64,000 bases of DNA from contig UQNN01000006.1 in the NCBI GenBank assembly GCA_900542445.1, forward strand, positions 62,001-126,000, written 5' to 3'. The position numbers were made by a program, and so were the translations under genes. Origin of the DNA: an uncultured Eubacteriales bacterium (GTDB lineage Bacteria > Bacillota > Clostridia > Christensenellales > Aristaeellaceae). Below, piece after piece: positions 15,592-24,242 of the stretch (positions are counted from its first letter, which is position 1; every line of letters starts with the position of its first letter). The notes below the pieces were generated by a model, which saw nothing but the letters and a program-made list of their open reading frames with translations, did no database searches and had not been told where the DNA came from.

Positions 15592-17157
15592 ATGTCCGAT
15601 TCCACGTATCGCGGCACGACCCCGCGCCCCGCCGATTTTGACGCGTTCTGGGACGCGCGCATGGCGGAAGCCGACGCAGTGCCGCTGTGCTACGCCGTCG
15701 AACCATCCGAAATTCCGGCCTATCCGACCTGTGAATACCTCAACCTGTGGTTCACGGGCATGGGCGGCGCGCGCATTTACGCCAAATATCTGCGTCCGAA
15801 GAGCGATAAGCCGCTCCCGCTTGTGCTGCAATTCCACGGTTATCCCGGCGCAAGCCGCAGCTGGCTGGAACAATCCTCGTTCGCGGGCATGGGTTACGCT
15901 CTGCTGGCGATGGACTGCCCCGGTCAGGGCGGCAAAAGTCAGGATATCGGCGGCTTCCTCGGCACGACAGTTTCCGGCCATCTGATTGCGGGGCTGGACG
16001 GCGAGCCGAAGGACATGTATTACGTTCGGCTGTATCAAAACATCCGCATCCTGTGCCGCATCGTTCGGCAGATGAAAGACATCGATCAGCGGCGCATCTA
16101 CATCAACGGCGCGTCTCAGGGCGCGGGGCTCGGCATTGCCTGCGCGGCGCTCAATCCCGATCTGCCCTGCAAGGCCGCGATTCTCTATCCCTTTCTGAGC
16201 GATTTTCAGAAGGTTTTCGAGCTGGGCGCGGATGAAATCGCCTACGAAGGTCTGCGTTATTACGCCCGCTGGTTCGACCCGGACGGCAGCCGCGCGAACG
16301 AATGGTTCACCAAGCTGGGGTATGTGGACGCGGTGCATCTGGCTTCTCGCATCCGCTGCGAAGTGCTCTTCGGCACGGGATTGGCCGACGTCGTCTGTCC
16401 GCCGATCACGCAGGACGCGGTTTACAATAACCTGACCTGTAAAAAGCGCCGCGAGTTTTTCCCCGGCTTCGGCCATGAAGAAATTCAGGCGTTTGACGAC
16501 ATGCTGCTGACGTTCTTTGACGATGCGCCCGTCGTTCCCTGCCCCGTCTCAACGCCGACCGCCGAATACCAGACCGTGACCTTTGTCTCGGACGACGGCG
16601 CAACGCTCTCCGCGCGATACATCCGTCCCGTCGGAAACAAGCGTGTGCCCACCGTGCTGATGTTCCACGACGCGGGCCGCCCCGTTCGCGGCTGGCACCA
16701 TATGACGCGTTTCGTCGCGCTGGGTTATGCGGTGTTCGCACTTGAAAACCGTGCTGAGGCCGACGCTCAGACGCAGTTTGCCGACGCTCAGGCTGCCGCA
16801 CGCGCGGCGCTCAGCCTGCCCACAACCTTAAACCTGATAGCCTGGGGCGAGGGTCTGGGCGGCACGCTCGCGATTGCCGCCGCCGCCAAACAGCCTCACC
16901 ATGTTGTCAAATGCGCGGCGCAGAACCCGCTCTGCACGGGCGCATATGCCGATTGTGCGCAATATGCTGCGCAGCTCGTCTGCCCGCTGCTGATGGGCAC
17001 ATCCGGCATGGACACGATTGCCCCGCCGGACGCGCAAAACGCCGTCTATGACGCGGCATCATGCGATAAAAAGCGCTATATCTACGTCAAATACATCCAC
17101 GAGCGCATCAATGCGTTTGAAGACCGCGTACTGACGTTTTTCCATCCCATGGTCTGA
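15592..17157 (+). CDS. Two-domain AXE1-type carbohydrate esterase, second hydrolase domain degenerate
   Basis: This 521-residue protein starts at an ATG with GAGGAGG upstream. Residues 1-315 form a complete acetyl xylan esterase/cephalosporin C deacetylase-like hydrolase. It has an oxyanion strand with HGYPG, nucleophile Ser175 in NGASQGAG, Asp in GLADVVCPP and His in GFGHEE. Residues 320-521 form a second alpha/beta hydrolase of similar order (VLMFHDAGRP, then IAWGEGLGGT). Its nucleophile position is Gly instead of Ser, and the final His motif is altered to IHERINAFED. No signal peptide is present, so it acts in the cytosol. As last gene of the sialate operon it may remove O-acetyl groups from imported sialates (inferred). 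A terminator follows. Confidence 0.85.
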   Translation: MSDSTYRGTTPRPADFDAFWDARMAEADAVPLCYAVEPSEIPAYPTCEYLNLWFTGMGGARIYAKYLRPKSDKPLPLVLQFHGYPGASRSWLEQSSFAGMGYALLAMDCPGQGGKSQDIGGFLGTTVSGHLIAGLDGEPKDMYYVRLYQNIRILCRIVRQMKDIDQRRIYINGASQGAGLGIACAALNPDLPCKAAILYPFLSDFQKVFELGADEIAYEGLRYYARWFDPDGSRANEWFTKLGYVDAVHLASRIRCEVLFGTGLADVVCPPITQDAVYNNLTCKKRREFFPGFGHEEIQAFDDMLLTFFDDAPVVPCPVSTPTAEYQTVTFVSDDGATLSARYIRPVGNKRVPTVLMFHDAGRPVRGWHHMTRFVALGYAVFALENRAEADAQTQFADAQAAARAALSLPTTLNLIAWGEGLGGTLAIAAAAKQPHHVVKCAAQNPLCTGAYADCAQYAAQLVCPLLMGTSGMDTIAPPDAQNAVYDAASCDKKRYIYVKYIHERINAFEDRVLTFFHPMV

Positions 17158-17215
17158 GCAGAATTGAATTCTATTGGCTCACGCGGCCAAACGCCGCAAT
17201 CCCTTCCACATACAG

Positions 17216-17262
17216 GAACGGCCCTTCTCCCGACTCAGCCAGGAGAAAGGTCGTTCTTTTTT
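17216..17262 (+). terminator. Intrinsic terminator of the sialate operon
   Basis: A 15-bp imperfect stem (17216-17230 with 17242-17256, containing TTCTCC/GGAGAA) is followed by six T. It separates this operon from the convergent NlpC/P60 gene. Confidence 0.88.
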
Positions 17263-17271
17263 CATTTTTTC

Positions 17272-18156
17272 TTACGTTTCCAGGCGGATCTGCCGCATGA
17301 TCTCGCCGTAGTCCAGCGCCGACAGGGTGAAAAGCAGCCTGTTTTCTTCGGTTTGCGGCTTTTCGAGCGCCTGAATCAGCGCGCGCATCCCGTCGCCCGT
17401 CAGACTGATGCTCGTCGGCACGCTCGGCTCTTCATCCGCCTTGGGCAGAGCTGCCCATGTCGCCGCGCCGACCACACCATCCGCCGAAAGCCCGGCGCTT
17501 TGCTGAAACCGCTTAACCGCTTCCCGCGTCGCCGCGCCAAATTTCCCGTCTGCCGCGCCATTTAAAAAGCCGAGCTGCTTCAGCGTGTTTTGCAGCGCGC
17601 GCACATCTTCCCCTGCGCTGCCCATGCGAAGCGTCCGCTGAACGGCAGGCGTTGGATTTTCCGCCGTATCCGGCGCATCGTAATCGATATTCAGCCGCGC
17701 CCAGTGCGTGAACGATGTGCCGGAAATCGGTCTGCGCACCACGCCGTAGGCATGCCCGCGTGCGTCCACCTCCTCCCCGCGGCCGATGCTCACGCCGGTG
17801 TGCGTCATGCGTCCGTCGCGCATTGTATACAGAAAAAGCCCCGCCTCGTCCGGCAGTGTATCGATCACATCTTTTTCCTTCCAAATGCCCGCAGCCCTCC
17901 ATTGGCTTGTCGCGCCGCTGGGCAGCCTGACCCCGGCGCGCCTGGCAACGTCCCGCGTGAGCTGTGCGCAGTCGTAGCAGGGCTTGCCGAGCCACTTTTT
18001 GCCGTATCGCTCAATCTGCCCCGCGTAGGTCGGGTATTGCCGCATCTGCTGTTCCATCCGCGCGCGCGTGCAAATCCACCCCGTCGCGCCATAAATATAG
18101 CCGCAGCCCACGAGCGCCAAGGCGCGGGCTGTCATCGCATCCCGTTTTGAAGGCAT
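17272..18156 (-). CDS. NlpC/P60-type peptidase with peptidoglycan-binding domain (lysin-like)
   Basis: This 294-residue protein starts at an ATG with GGGAGG upstream. Residues about 10-160 match NlpC/P60-type cysteine hydrolases of phage-lysin style: catalytic Cys in KPCYDCAQL and His in MTHTGVSIGRG, followed by ARGHAYGVV. Residues about 185-245 are a PG_binding_1 domain (ALQNTLKQLGFLNG, then GKFGAATREAVKRFQ, GVVGAATWAAL). The last 50 residues are an uncharacterised helical tail. No signal peptide is seen, as in many endolysins. It cuts peptide stems of peptidoglycan by family. The nearest upstream gene, DUF5662, is also common in phages, so both may be domesticated prophage cargo at the end of a housekeeping operon. 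Confidence 0.82.
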   Translation of the reverse strand: MPSKRDAMTARALALVGCGYIYGATGWICTRARMEQQMRQYPTYAGQIERYGKKWLGKPCYDCAQLTRDVARRAGVRLPSGATSQWRAAGIWKEKDVIDTLPDEAGLFLYTMRDGRMTHTGVSIGRGEEVDARGHAYGVVRRPISGTSFTHWARLNIDYDAPDTAENPTPAVQRTLRMGSAGEDVRALQNTLKQLGFLNGAADGKFGAATREAVKRFQQSAGLSADGVVGAATWAALPKADEEPSVPTSISLTGDGMRALIQALEKPQTEENRLLFTLSALDYGEIMRQIRLET

Positions 18157-18204
18157 ACAAAAACCTCCCTTCCCTTCAATCTATGAAGAAAAGAGAGGCT
18201 CCGT

Positions 18205-18747
18205 TTATGTCTTCTCCCGAACCCATCTTCTGAGCGAGGCAAACATCGCGTCTTCCCCCTCGTCGCGCAGCTGGGTCATGAACCGCGTCAGCAGCGCGTG
18301 GGTTTCCGGGTGCATATGGTCGTGCATTTTGCCGCGCTGCAAATATTCCAGCGGGCTTGCATCGGTATATTTGGGGCCGTTATAAATCTTGCTGGCGGCA
18401 ATCCTGTCGCAGATCATTTCCGCCATGTATCGTCTGGGCATCGGCACGGGCACATAACGCTTTTCTTCCACGCTGTAATCCGTCCAGTATTCCCAGTGGT
18501 GGCGGTTGCGCCCCTTATGGTGCATCCACGCAAGCGAGTAGCCCAGTGTGCGGCGCTCATCCTCCGTCGGCGAATGCGTGCCGTCGAAAAACTTCACGCC
18601 CTGCCAGAACTCCGTTGGGCTGTATTTGGACAGATCGTGCCGCAGCCCCTGCCAGAGTATACCCGCCCTGGCGCAGTGGGCGATCACCTTATGCCGATGG
18701 CGCGTGATCGTGCTCAGATGCCCCCAGAATTTCTGAAACCCGTTCAT
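18205..18747 (-). CDS. DUF5662 family protein
   Basis: This 180-residue protein starts with an ATG that overlaps the TGA of mnmA by one base, so translation is coupled. It is rich in His and Trp, with HRHKVIAHCARAG, LRHDLSKYSPTEF, WMHHKGRNRHHWEYW and MHDHMHPETH. The spaced His/Asp residues suggest a metal-binding helical fold of HD-like type. Members of this family are common in gut Clostridia and their phages. The function is unknown to me. Confidence 0.75.
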   Translation of the reverse strand: MNGFQKFWGHLSTITRHRHKVIAHCARAGILWQGLRHDLSKYSPTEFWQGVKFFDGTHSPTEDERRTLGYSLAWMHHKGRNRHHWEYWTDYSVEEKRYVPVPMPRRYMAEMICDRIAASKIYNGPKYTDASPLEYLQRGKMHDHMHPETHALLTRFMTQLRDEGEDAMFASLRRWVREKT

Positions 18748-19841
18748 CAGCCCACCTGCCCCGCGTCCAGCACCGTATCGCAGATTGCGCCGCCAAGGCA
18801 GACCGCGCCCTGATAGAAGACCATGCTCTGGCCCGGCGTGACGGCGCGCTGGCGTTCCTTCGCGGTCACGAGTACCTGCCCGTTTTCGCGCACGCTGACA
18901 TGCACCGCCTGATCCGGCTGACGGTAGCGGTACTTACACGTGCAGTCAAACTCGCCGGCGGGCGCTTCGCCGGAAATCCACGTTGCATCCGTGCCGAGCG
19001 CATTTTTGCTGTACAGCAGCGGATGATCCGCGCCCTGCGTGACAATCAGCTCGTTACGCTCCATGTCTTTGGCGAGCACGAACCAGCGTTCGCCGTTGCC
19101 CGCGCCGCCGATGCCCAGCCCGCGCCGCTGGCCGAGGGTATAATACATCAGGCCGTCATGACGGCCGACGACTTTGCCTTCCAGCGTGCGCATATTGCCG
19201 GGCTGAGCGGGCAGAAACTGCTGCAAAAACGGCTTAAAATGGCGCTCTCCGATGAAGCACACGCCCGTGGAATCCTTCTTCCTGCTGTTGGCCAGTCCGG
19301 CCTCTTCGGCGATTTCACGCACTTGCGCTTTGGTCAGATGGCCGACGGGAAACATCGCCTTTTCCAGAGCGTTCTGGCCGAGCATATAGAGGAAATAGCT
19401 CTGGTCTTTATTGTTATCCACGCCGCGCAGCAGCTGCTTTTTGCCATCCGCCGCGTCGCCGAGCTGACAGAAATGCCCCGTCGCCAATCGATCTGCGCCG
19501 AGTTTCATCGCAAAATCCAGAAACGCTTTGAATTTGATTTCACGATTGCAGAGCACATCCGGGTTCGGCGTGCGTCCCCGGCGATACTCATCGAGGAAAT
19601 ACGAAAACACGCGGTCATAATATTCCTTCACGAAATTGACGGAATAATACGGAATATCAATTCTTTCGCAGACGGCGCGCACGTCCGCCCAGTCCGTTTC
19701 GCTGGTGCAGACGCCGTTATCGTCCTTTTCCTCCCAGTTTTTCATGAATACGCCGATGACCTCATGCCCGGCGCGTTTGAGCAGCAGCGCCGCCACGGAG
19801 GAATCCACACCGCCGGACATGCCTACCACGATTCTTGCCAT
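18747..19841 (-). CDS. mnmA: tRNA-specific 2-thiouridylase
   Basis: The 364-residue enzyme installs the 2-thio group on uridine 34 of Lys, Glu and Gln tRNAs. The N-terminal PP-loop GMSGGVDSSVAA binds ATP. Catalytic cysteines are Cys98 (DVLCNR) and Cys195 (GVCFIGER). The C-terminal beta-barrel is complete. The start ATG lies 3 bases after the stop of the HAD-Tmk gene, with GAGG inside that stop region. The length is normal. A cysteine desulfurase partner gene is not adjacent. Confidence 0.97.
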   Translation of the reverse strand: MARIVVGMSGGVDSSVAALLLKRAGHEVIGVFMKNWEEKDDNGVCTSETDWADVRAVCERIDIPYYSVNFVKEYYDRVFSYFLDEYRRGRTPNPDVLCNREIKFKAFLDFAMKLGADRLATGHFCQLGDAADGKKQLLRGVDNNKDQSYFLYMLGQNALEKAMFPVGHLTKAQVREIAEEAGLANSRKKDSTGVCFIGERHFKPFLQQFLPAQPGNMRTLEGKVVGRHDGLMYYTLGQRRGLGIGGAGNGERWFVLAKDMERNELIVTQGADHPLLYSKNALGTDATWISGEAPAGEFDCTCKYRYRQPDQAVHVSVRENGQVLVTAKERQRAVTPGQSMVFYQGAVCLGGAICDTVLDAGQVG

Positions 19842-19844
19842 TGC

Positions 19845-21125
19845 TCAAACCTCCAGCCCGTCCAGCCGCTCATCCAGCCCGTCGAGCATCGTCCGTGTCA
19901 CCTGCTCGATGCTCTGCGCGGCGTTGACGGTCAACACGCGCTTTTCCTGCCCCGCAAAGAGCCGTTCATACGCCTGATACGTGCGGCTGAAAAAGTCGGC
20001 TTTCTGCTGTTCCAGCCTGTCCGGCTTGGACGCGCTGAGCCTTCGGGAAAGCGCCACGTCGGCGGGCATGCGCAGATACACGGTGATATCCGGCCGGGTT
20101 TCGCCGACGGCCATCGCGTTGAGCGCGGCAACCTGTTCCATGCCCAGCTGCCGCCCCGCGCCCTGATAGGCCACGGAGGAATCGACAAACCGATCGCAGA
20201 CCACCGCGTCGCCGCGTTCCAGCGCCGGACGCACCACCGCGCGCACATTCTGCGCACGACCGGCCGCATAAAGATAGGCTTCCGTCTCGTCGCACATGGT
20301 TTGGTTCGCCGGGTCGAGCAGCAGATTGCGGATCTTTTCGGCCACCTCGTCGCCTCCCGGTTCGCGCGTCACCGTAACGCGCCAGCCCAGCTTTTGCAGG
20401 TGTTCGGTGAGCGCGGCGCGCTGCGTCGTCTTGCCGCAGCCGTCCATGCCCTCCATCGAGATGAACACGCCTCGCGCTCTGGGCGCATCGCCGATCAGGA
20501 TATCCGTCAATTCCTCCACGGTATGCGCAATATGCGTCGCATCGGCGGAAACCAGCTCTTCTTCCGTGCCGTAGCCATAGCACACGCCGACGGTATCCAC
20601 GCCGTTCGCCCGGCCGCCTTCGATATCGAAGCGGCGGTCGCCAACCATCACGACGCTGCCGCCGAATGCTTCCATGCCCCTGCGGACAAGCGCCGCCTTG
20701 CTGGAATCCTTGTTATCCAGCCCAGGCCCGATCACGTCGTCCAGATACGGCGCGAAACCAAATTTTTTCGCGATGCGCTCGGCGAAAATCTGCGGCTTTG
20801 CGGTGACGATCGCCACGCGCGCGCCGTTTTTTTTGAGACTGCGAAGCAGCGCGGGAATGCCGGCATAAACCTCGTTTTCCGCCCAGCCGACACGCTCAAA
20901 CCGTTCATGATAATAATCGATCGCCCGATTGGCCTGCTCATCCGTCATTCCGACGACCGTGCGGAAAGAATCAAACAGCGGCGGGCCGATAAACACCTTG
21001 AATTGCTCCTGTGTAAAGCCGGTGAAGCCCATCTTTTCCGCCGCGTAAATCGCGGTTTTCGTAATGCCCTCTTCCGACTTGGTGAGCGTTCCATCCAGAT
21101 CAAAAAGAACTGTCGTATACTTCAT
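19845..21125 (-). CDS. tmk: Fusion of HAD phosphatase and thymidylate kinase
   Basis: One uninterrupted frame of 426 residues. Residues 1-212 are a HAD subfamily IA phosphatase of phosphoglycolate/5'-nucleotidase type: FDLDGT motif I, IVTAKP motif II, KAALVRR Lys, and MVGDRRFDI motif IV. Residues about 217-426 are a complete dTMP kinase: P-loop MEGMDGCGKTT, TREPGG, CDRFVDSS (DR motif) and a LID-like ASKPDRLEQQ. The kinase makes dTDP for DNA synthesis. The fused HAD could trim nucleotides or repair side products; its substrate is not known. Start ATG with AGGAGT upstream. There is no stop or frame change at the junction (about 20490). Confidence 0.93.
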   Translation of the reverse strand: MKYTTVLFDLDGTLTKSEEGITKTAIYAAEKMGFTGFTQEQFKVFIGPPLFDSFRTVVGMTDEQANRAIDYYHERFERVGWAENEVYAGIPALLRSLKKNGARVAIVTAKPQIFAERIAKKFGFAPYLDDVIGPGLDNKDSSKAALVRRGMEAFGGSVVMVGDRRFDIEGGRANGVDTVGVCYGYGTEEELVSADATHIAHTVEELTDILIGDAPRARGVFISMEGMDGCGKTTQRAALTEHLQKLGWRVTVTREPGGDEVAEKIRNLLLDPANQTMCDETEAYLYAAGRAQNVRAVVRPALERGDAVVCDRFVDSSVAYQGAGRQLGMEQVAALNAMAVGETRPDITVYLRMPADVALSRRLSASKPDRLEQQKADFFSRTYQAYERLFAGQEKRVLTVNAAQSIEQVTRTMLDGLDERLDGLEV

Positions 21126-21128
21126 CGT

Positions 21129-21974
21129 TTACTCCTGCTCGCTTTTTCCGCGGCGTCTGGCCGTCTGTTTTCCTTCGGATCGACCGCTTTTTTCGCTTTC
21201 GGGCTCGCCTTTTTTCGCCCCGCGCGCGGCTTTCTGCTGCGCGATAACCTCCCGCGCCATCTTCGCTTCGCGGCGGCTGACCAGCGGCGTCACATGGGTA
21301 TAAATCTCCGGAAACGCGCGTTCAAGCGCCTGCGCGTACAGCGTCACGACCTGCGGTCTCGTCTGTCTGTCGTCCAGCCCGAAACGATCGCCCAGCGCCT
21401 CGCGAAGCGCGCCGCACATGGCCTCGTCCGGACAGAATACGCATGCGCGCCGCTGGACGTCCGCCTCGTTAAAGATGATCGCCCAGCCGATTTCATCGTG
21501 AACATGCGCCCCGGCGATTTTCCGCGCCAATCTGGCGGAAATCAGGCTTGCGCGCCACGCGGCCTTCATGCGCGCCGTCGGCTTGGCCTCGTTGTCAATC
21601 ACCGTCACCTGACGATAGCACACGTGCAGCCGCTCGCCCCTGCAAACCGGACGAACGGCCAGAATGCGGTCAAGCGGAATCTCCACCACGCTGGTCGTGC
21701 TGTCGCCCAGTTTGCGTTCGAGCACAAGCGTTTCCTGCTTGAGCGTGTACGCGCTGGAAGCGACCGTGCGCCGCATAAACATCGCCAGCGTCGCCACCGC
21801 GTAGAGATAAAACAGCACGTTGAGCAATCCTGCGCCCGTCGCCGCAATCAGCAGATTGCAAAGAATCTGGGCCAGCGCGAGCCGCAGCACGACGGAAGCC
21901 ACGCCCAGCACGAAGTCCCTGCCCGTCATCGGACGCGCCCGGTTTACCTGCTGCACGCGAATCTCTTCCATCAT
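21129..21974 (-). CDS. Membrane protein with PH-like domain, uncharacterised
   Basis: This 281-residue protein has two close membrane helices at about residues 23-45 and 48-66 (VLRLALAQILCNLLIAA and LLNVLFYLYAVATLAMF). A beta-rich segment follows (YTLKQETLVLERKL, VVEIPLDRILAVRP), reminiscent of bacterial PH domains that follow paired helices. The C-terminal 50 residues are basic and low complexity (KKGEPESEKSGRSEGK). It lies between a small acidic protein and the HAD-Tmk gene in one transcript (4-nt gap). I do not recognise a specific function. Confidence 0.7.
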   Translation of the reverse strand: MMEEIRVQQVNRARPMTGRDFVLGVASVVLRLALAQILCNLLIAATGAGLLNVLFYLYAVATLAMFMRRTVASSAYTLKQETLVLERKLGDSTTSVVEIPLDRILAVRPVCRGERLHVCYRQVTVIDNEAKPTARMKAAWRASLISARLARKIAGAHVHDEIGWAIIFNEADVQRRACVFCPDEAMCGALREALGDRFGLDDRQTRPQVVTLYAQALERAFPEIYTHVTPLVSRREAKMAREVIAQQKAARGAKKGEPESEKSGRSEGKQTARRRGKSEQE

Positions 21975-21990
21975 CGTCCGTATCCTCCCG

Positions 21991-22332
21991 TCAGTCGTCC
22001 GTCAGGCCGCTTGCTTCCATAAAATCCTGCTGCGCGTCCATGTATGCGTCCAGCATCTGCGCGATTTTTCCGATTTCGCCGTCATCCTCCACGCCGTCGG
22101 TCAATGCCGCAAACAGCGCTTCAAACGCGTCGTCCTCGTCGTATTCGCCGTCGCCCATCAATCCTTCGTCATCAAGCACGCCCGTTTCGTGCATGTAGCG
22201 CATATCCGCTTCGATGGCGCGCCGCGCGAAAGCCGCCGCCGTGTCGGGCGCGGCCTTCGCAACTTTGCAGATGGCTTTGCCGATTTGGCTGACAGCGGCT
22301 TCCATGTCGTAGCCCTGCATCACGTCGCTCAT
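21991..22332 (-). CDS. Small acidic protein, unknown function
   Basis: This 113-residue, strongly acidic protein is predicted helical (GVLDDEGLMGDGEYDEDD in the middle). There is no signal or membrane segment. Its ATG begins 2 bases after the stop of pepF, with GAGGG overlapping that stop, so translation is coupled. I know no family for it. Its place in the mnmA/tmk operon is the only functional hint. Confidence 0.65.
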   Translation of the reverse strand: MSDVMQGYDMEAAVSQIGKAICKVAKAAPDTAAAFARRAIEADMRYMHETGVLDDEGLMGDGEYDEDDAFEALFAALTDGVEDDGEIGKIAQMLDAYMDAQQDFMEASGLTDD

Positions 22333-22334
22333 GC

Positions 22335-24143
22335 TCAGCCCTCGTCGTTCAGCAGATTCTGATACTGCATGATCAGCTCAGCGAAATAATCCAGCGCGTC
22401 GCAGACCGGCTGCGGCGTGGACATATCGACGCCTGCGGTTTTCAGCTCTTCGATGGGCGGCATGCTTCCGCCGAGTGTCAGGAAGCGGCGATACGCCGCG
22501 ATCTTCTCCTTGTCGCCGCTGAGAATGCCGCGGGAGAGCGCCACCGCCGCACAGAAGCTCGTCGCATATTTGTAGACATAGAAGGAGTTATAGAAATGCG
22601 GAATGCGCATCCACTCGTAGGCGACTTCTTTATCAACCTTGCAGGCGCCGCCGTAATAGAGTTTGTTGAGGTCGTAATACATCGCGCTCAGGCTGTCGCG
22701 GGTCAGGCTCTCGCCGCTCTCGGCCATGCAGTGCGCCTTATACTCAAACTCGGCGAACATCGTCTGGCGGAACACCGTCGTGCGGAAATGCTGGAGCAGC
22801 GAACCGATGAGCGCAATCTGCGCCTGTTTGTTGTCCGCGTACTTCTTGCGCAGATATTCGGAGAGCAGAATCTCGTTACAGGTGGAAGCCACTTCGGCCA
22901 CAAAAATCTTGTAGCGCGCCTTGGTCGCCGGCTGTGTCTTGTTGGAATAGAAGCTGTGCATCGCGTGGCCCATCTCGTGGCACAGGGTGGACAGGCCGTC
23001 GTAGGTATTCTTATGGTTCAGAAGCACATACGGCGTGGTGCGGTACGCGCTGCCGCAGCTGTACGCGCCGGAACGCTTGTTCTTCGTCTCGTACACGTCC
23101 ATCCAGCGCTCCGGAAGCGCACGGCTCGCGTCTTTCACATAATCTTCGCCCAGCGGCTTGACGGCCTCCAGGAACACTTTGAACGCATCCTCGATATCCA
23201 GCGCGATGTCAAAGCCGTTCTCCGCCTGTGCGTACAGGTCGTACATGTGCAGAACGGGCACGCCGAGCTGCTCTTTCTTGATGGAAAGATACTCGTTGAG
23301 CGTGCCGATGCCGCCATGAACGGCTTCAATCAGGCTGTCGTAAACCTTCTCATCGATCTCGTCCGGATACATCGCGGCCTGACGGCTGCTGTCGAAATGA
23401 TGCGCGCGGCTGTTGAAGATGTCGGCCTTAACCTGTCCGGCATACGTCGCGGCAATCGTGTTGCCGAACTTGTTGTAGCCGTTCATGATGTTGGTATACG
23501 CCGCCTTGCGCACGGCGCGATCCTTGCTGGCCAGCAGGGAGAGCAGGCGCGCGTCGGTCAGCTGCACCTTTTCGCCGTTTTCGCCGCGGGTCATGCCCAG
23601 GTTCATGTCGGCGTAAGAGAGCATTTCATAGGCATTGGAAGCCGCGTTGCAGGCGTCGCTCGCCATCGCCATCAATTTTTCTTCGTTGGCGGTCAGCGTA
23701 TGCGCCTTCATGCGCAGCACGCCGGAGAGATAGCGGTCGTATTTTTCAAACGCCGGATCGGCGATCATCGCCTCGACTTCGCCTTCCGGAAGGGCCAGCA
23801 ACTCCGGCTCCATAAACGCGCTTGACGCCGCCACAACGCCCGCCAGCGTGCCCGCGCGGTCGCTCATCGCCTGATACTTGGCGTTGGTGCTGTCCTCATT
23901 ATTTTTCATCATGGCGTAGACGTAGAGCGCCTCAAATTCCTCATCCATCTTCGCCATCGCGGCAAGCGTTTCGAGGATGGACTCGCGGCCCTTGTTCAGC
24001 GTGCCCGCACGCTGCGCAAACGCGTCGGCCTGTGCCTTAATCGTCACGAAGGCCTCTTCCCAAGCTTCATCGCTGGCATAAATGCGCGTCAAATCCCACG
24101 TGTAGCGCGGGTCAACCGTTTCTCTGGTCAATTCTTTTTCCAT
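22335..24143 (-). CDS. pepF: Oligoendopeptidase F
   Basis: The 602-residue M3B zinc metallopeptidase has the active site HEMGHAMHS and a downstream Glu zinc ligand in EVASTCNE. The N-terminal helical domain is typical (DPRYTWDLTRIY). It cleaves short peptides in the cytosol. I take the ATG eight bases after AAAGGG; an in-frame GTG nine bases earlier leaves no room for a ribosome binding site. It heads the leftward seven-gene run ending with the lysin-like gene. Confidence 0.95.
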   Translation of the reverse strand: MEKELTRETVDPRYTWDLTRIYASDEAWEEAFVTIKAQADAFAQRAGTLNKGRESILETLAAMAKMDEEFEALYVYAMMKNNEDSTNAKYQAMSDRAGTLAGVVAASSAFMEPELLALPEGEVEAMIADPAFEKYDRYLSGVLRMKAHTLTANEEKLMAMASDACNAASNAYEMLSYADMNLGMTRGENGEKVQLTDARLLSLLASKDRAVRKAAYTNIMNGYNKFGNTIAATYAGQVKADIFNSRAHHFDSSRQAAMYPDEIDEKVYDSLIEAVHGGIGTLNEYLSIKKEQLGVPVLHMYDLYAQAENGFDIALDIEDAFKVFLEAVKPLGEDYVKDASRALPERWMDVYETKNKRSGAYSCGSAYRTTPYVLLNHKNTYDGLSTLCHEMGHAMHSFYSNKTQPATKARYKIFVAEVASTCNEILLSEYLRKKYADNKQAQIALIGSLLQHFRTTVFRQTMFAEFEYKAHCMAESGESLTRDSLSAMYYDLNKLYYGGACKVDKEVAYEWMRIPHFYNSFYVYKYATSFCAAVALSRGILSGDKEKIAAYRRFLTLGGSMPPIEELKTAGVDMSTPQPVCDALDYFAELIMQYQNLLNDEG

Positions 24144-24242
24144 CTTCAACACCCTTTCTATTTCTCTCCTTCCGTCTCGCCGCGCTTGACGCCGCCCGCT
24201 AAGAGGGAGGCTTATGTCCGTTCGGCAGCCAAACGAAGGATT

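Noticed and set aside
18900..22022. Plus-strand frame of more than 1000 codons opposite mnmA and the HAD-Tmk fusion
   Set aside because: Opposite strand of recognised enzymes; no domain or start signal.
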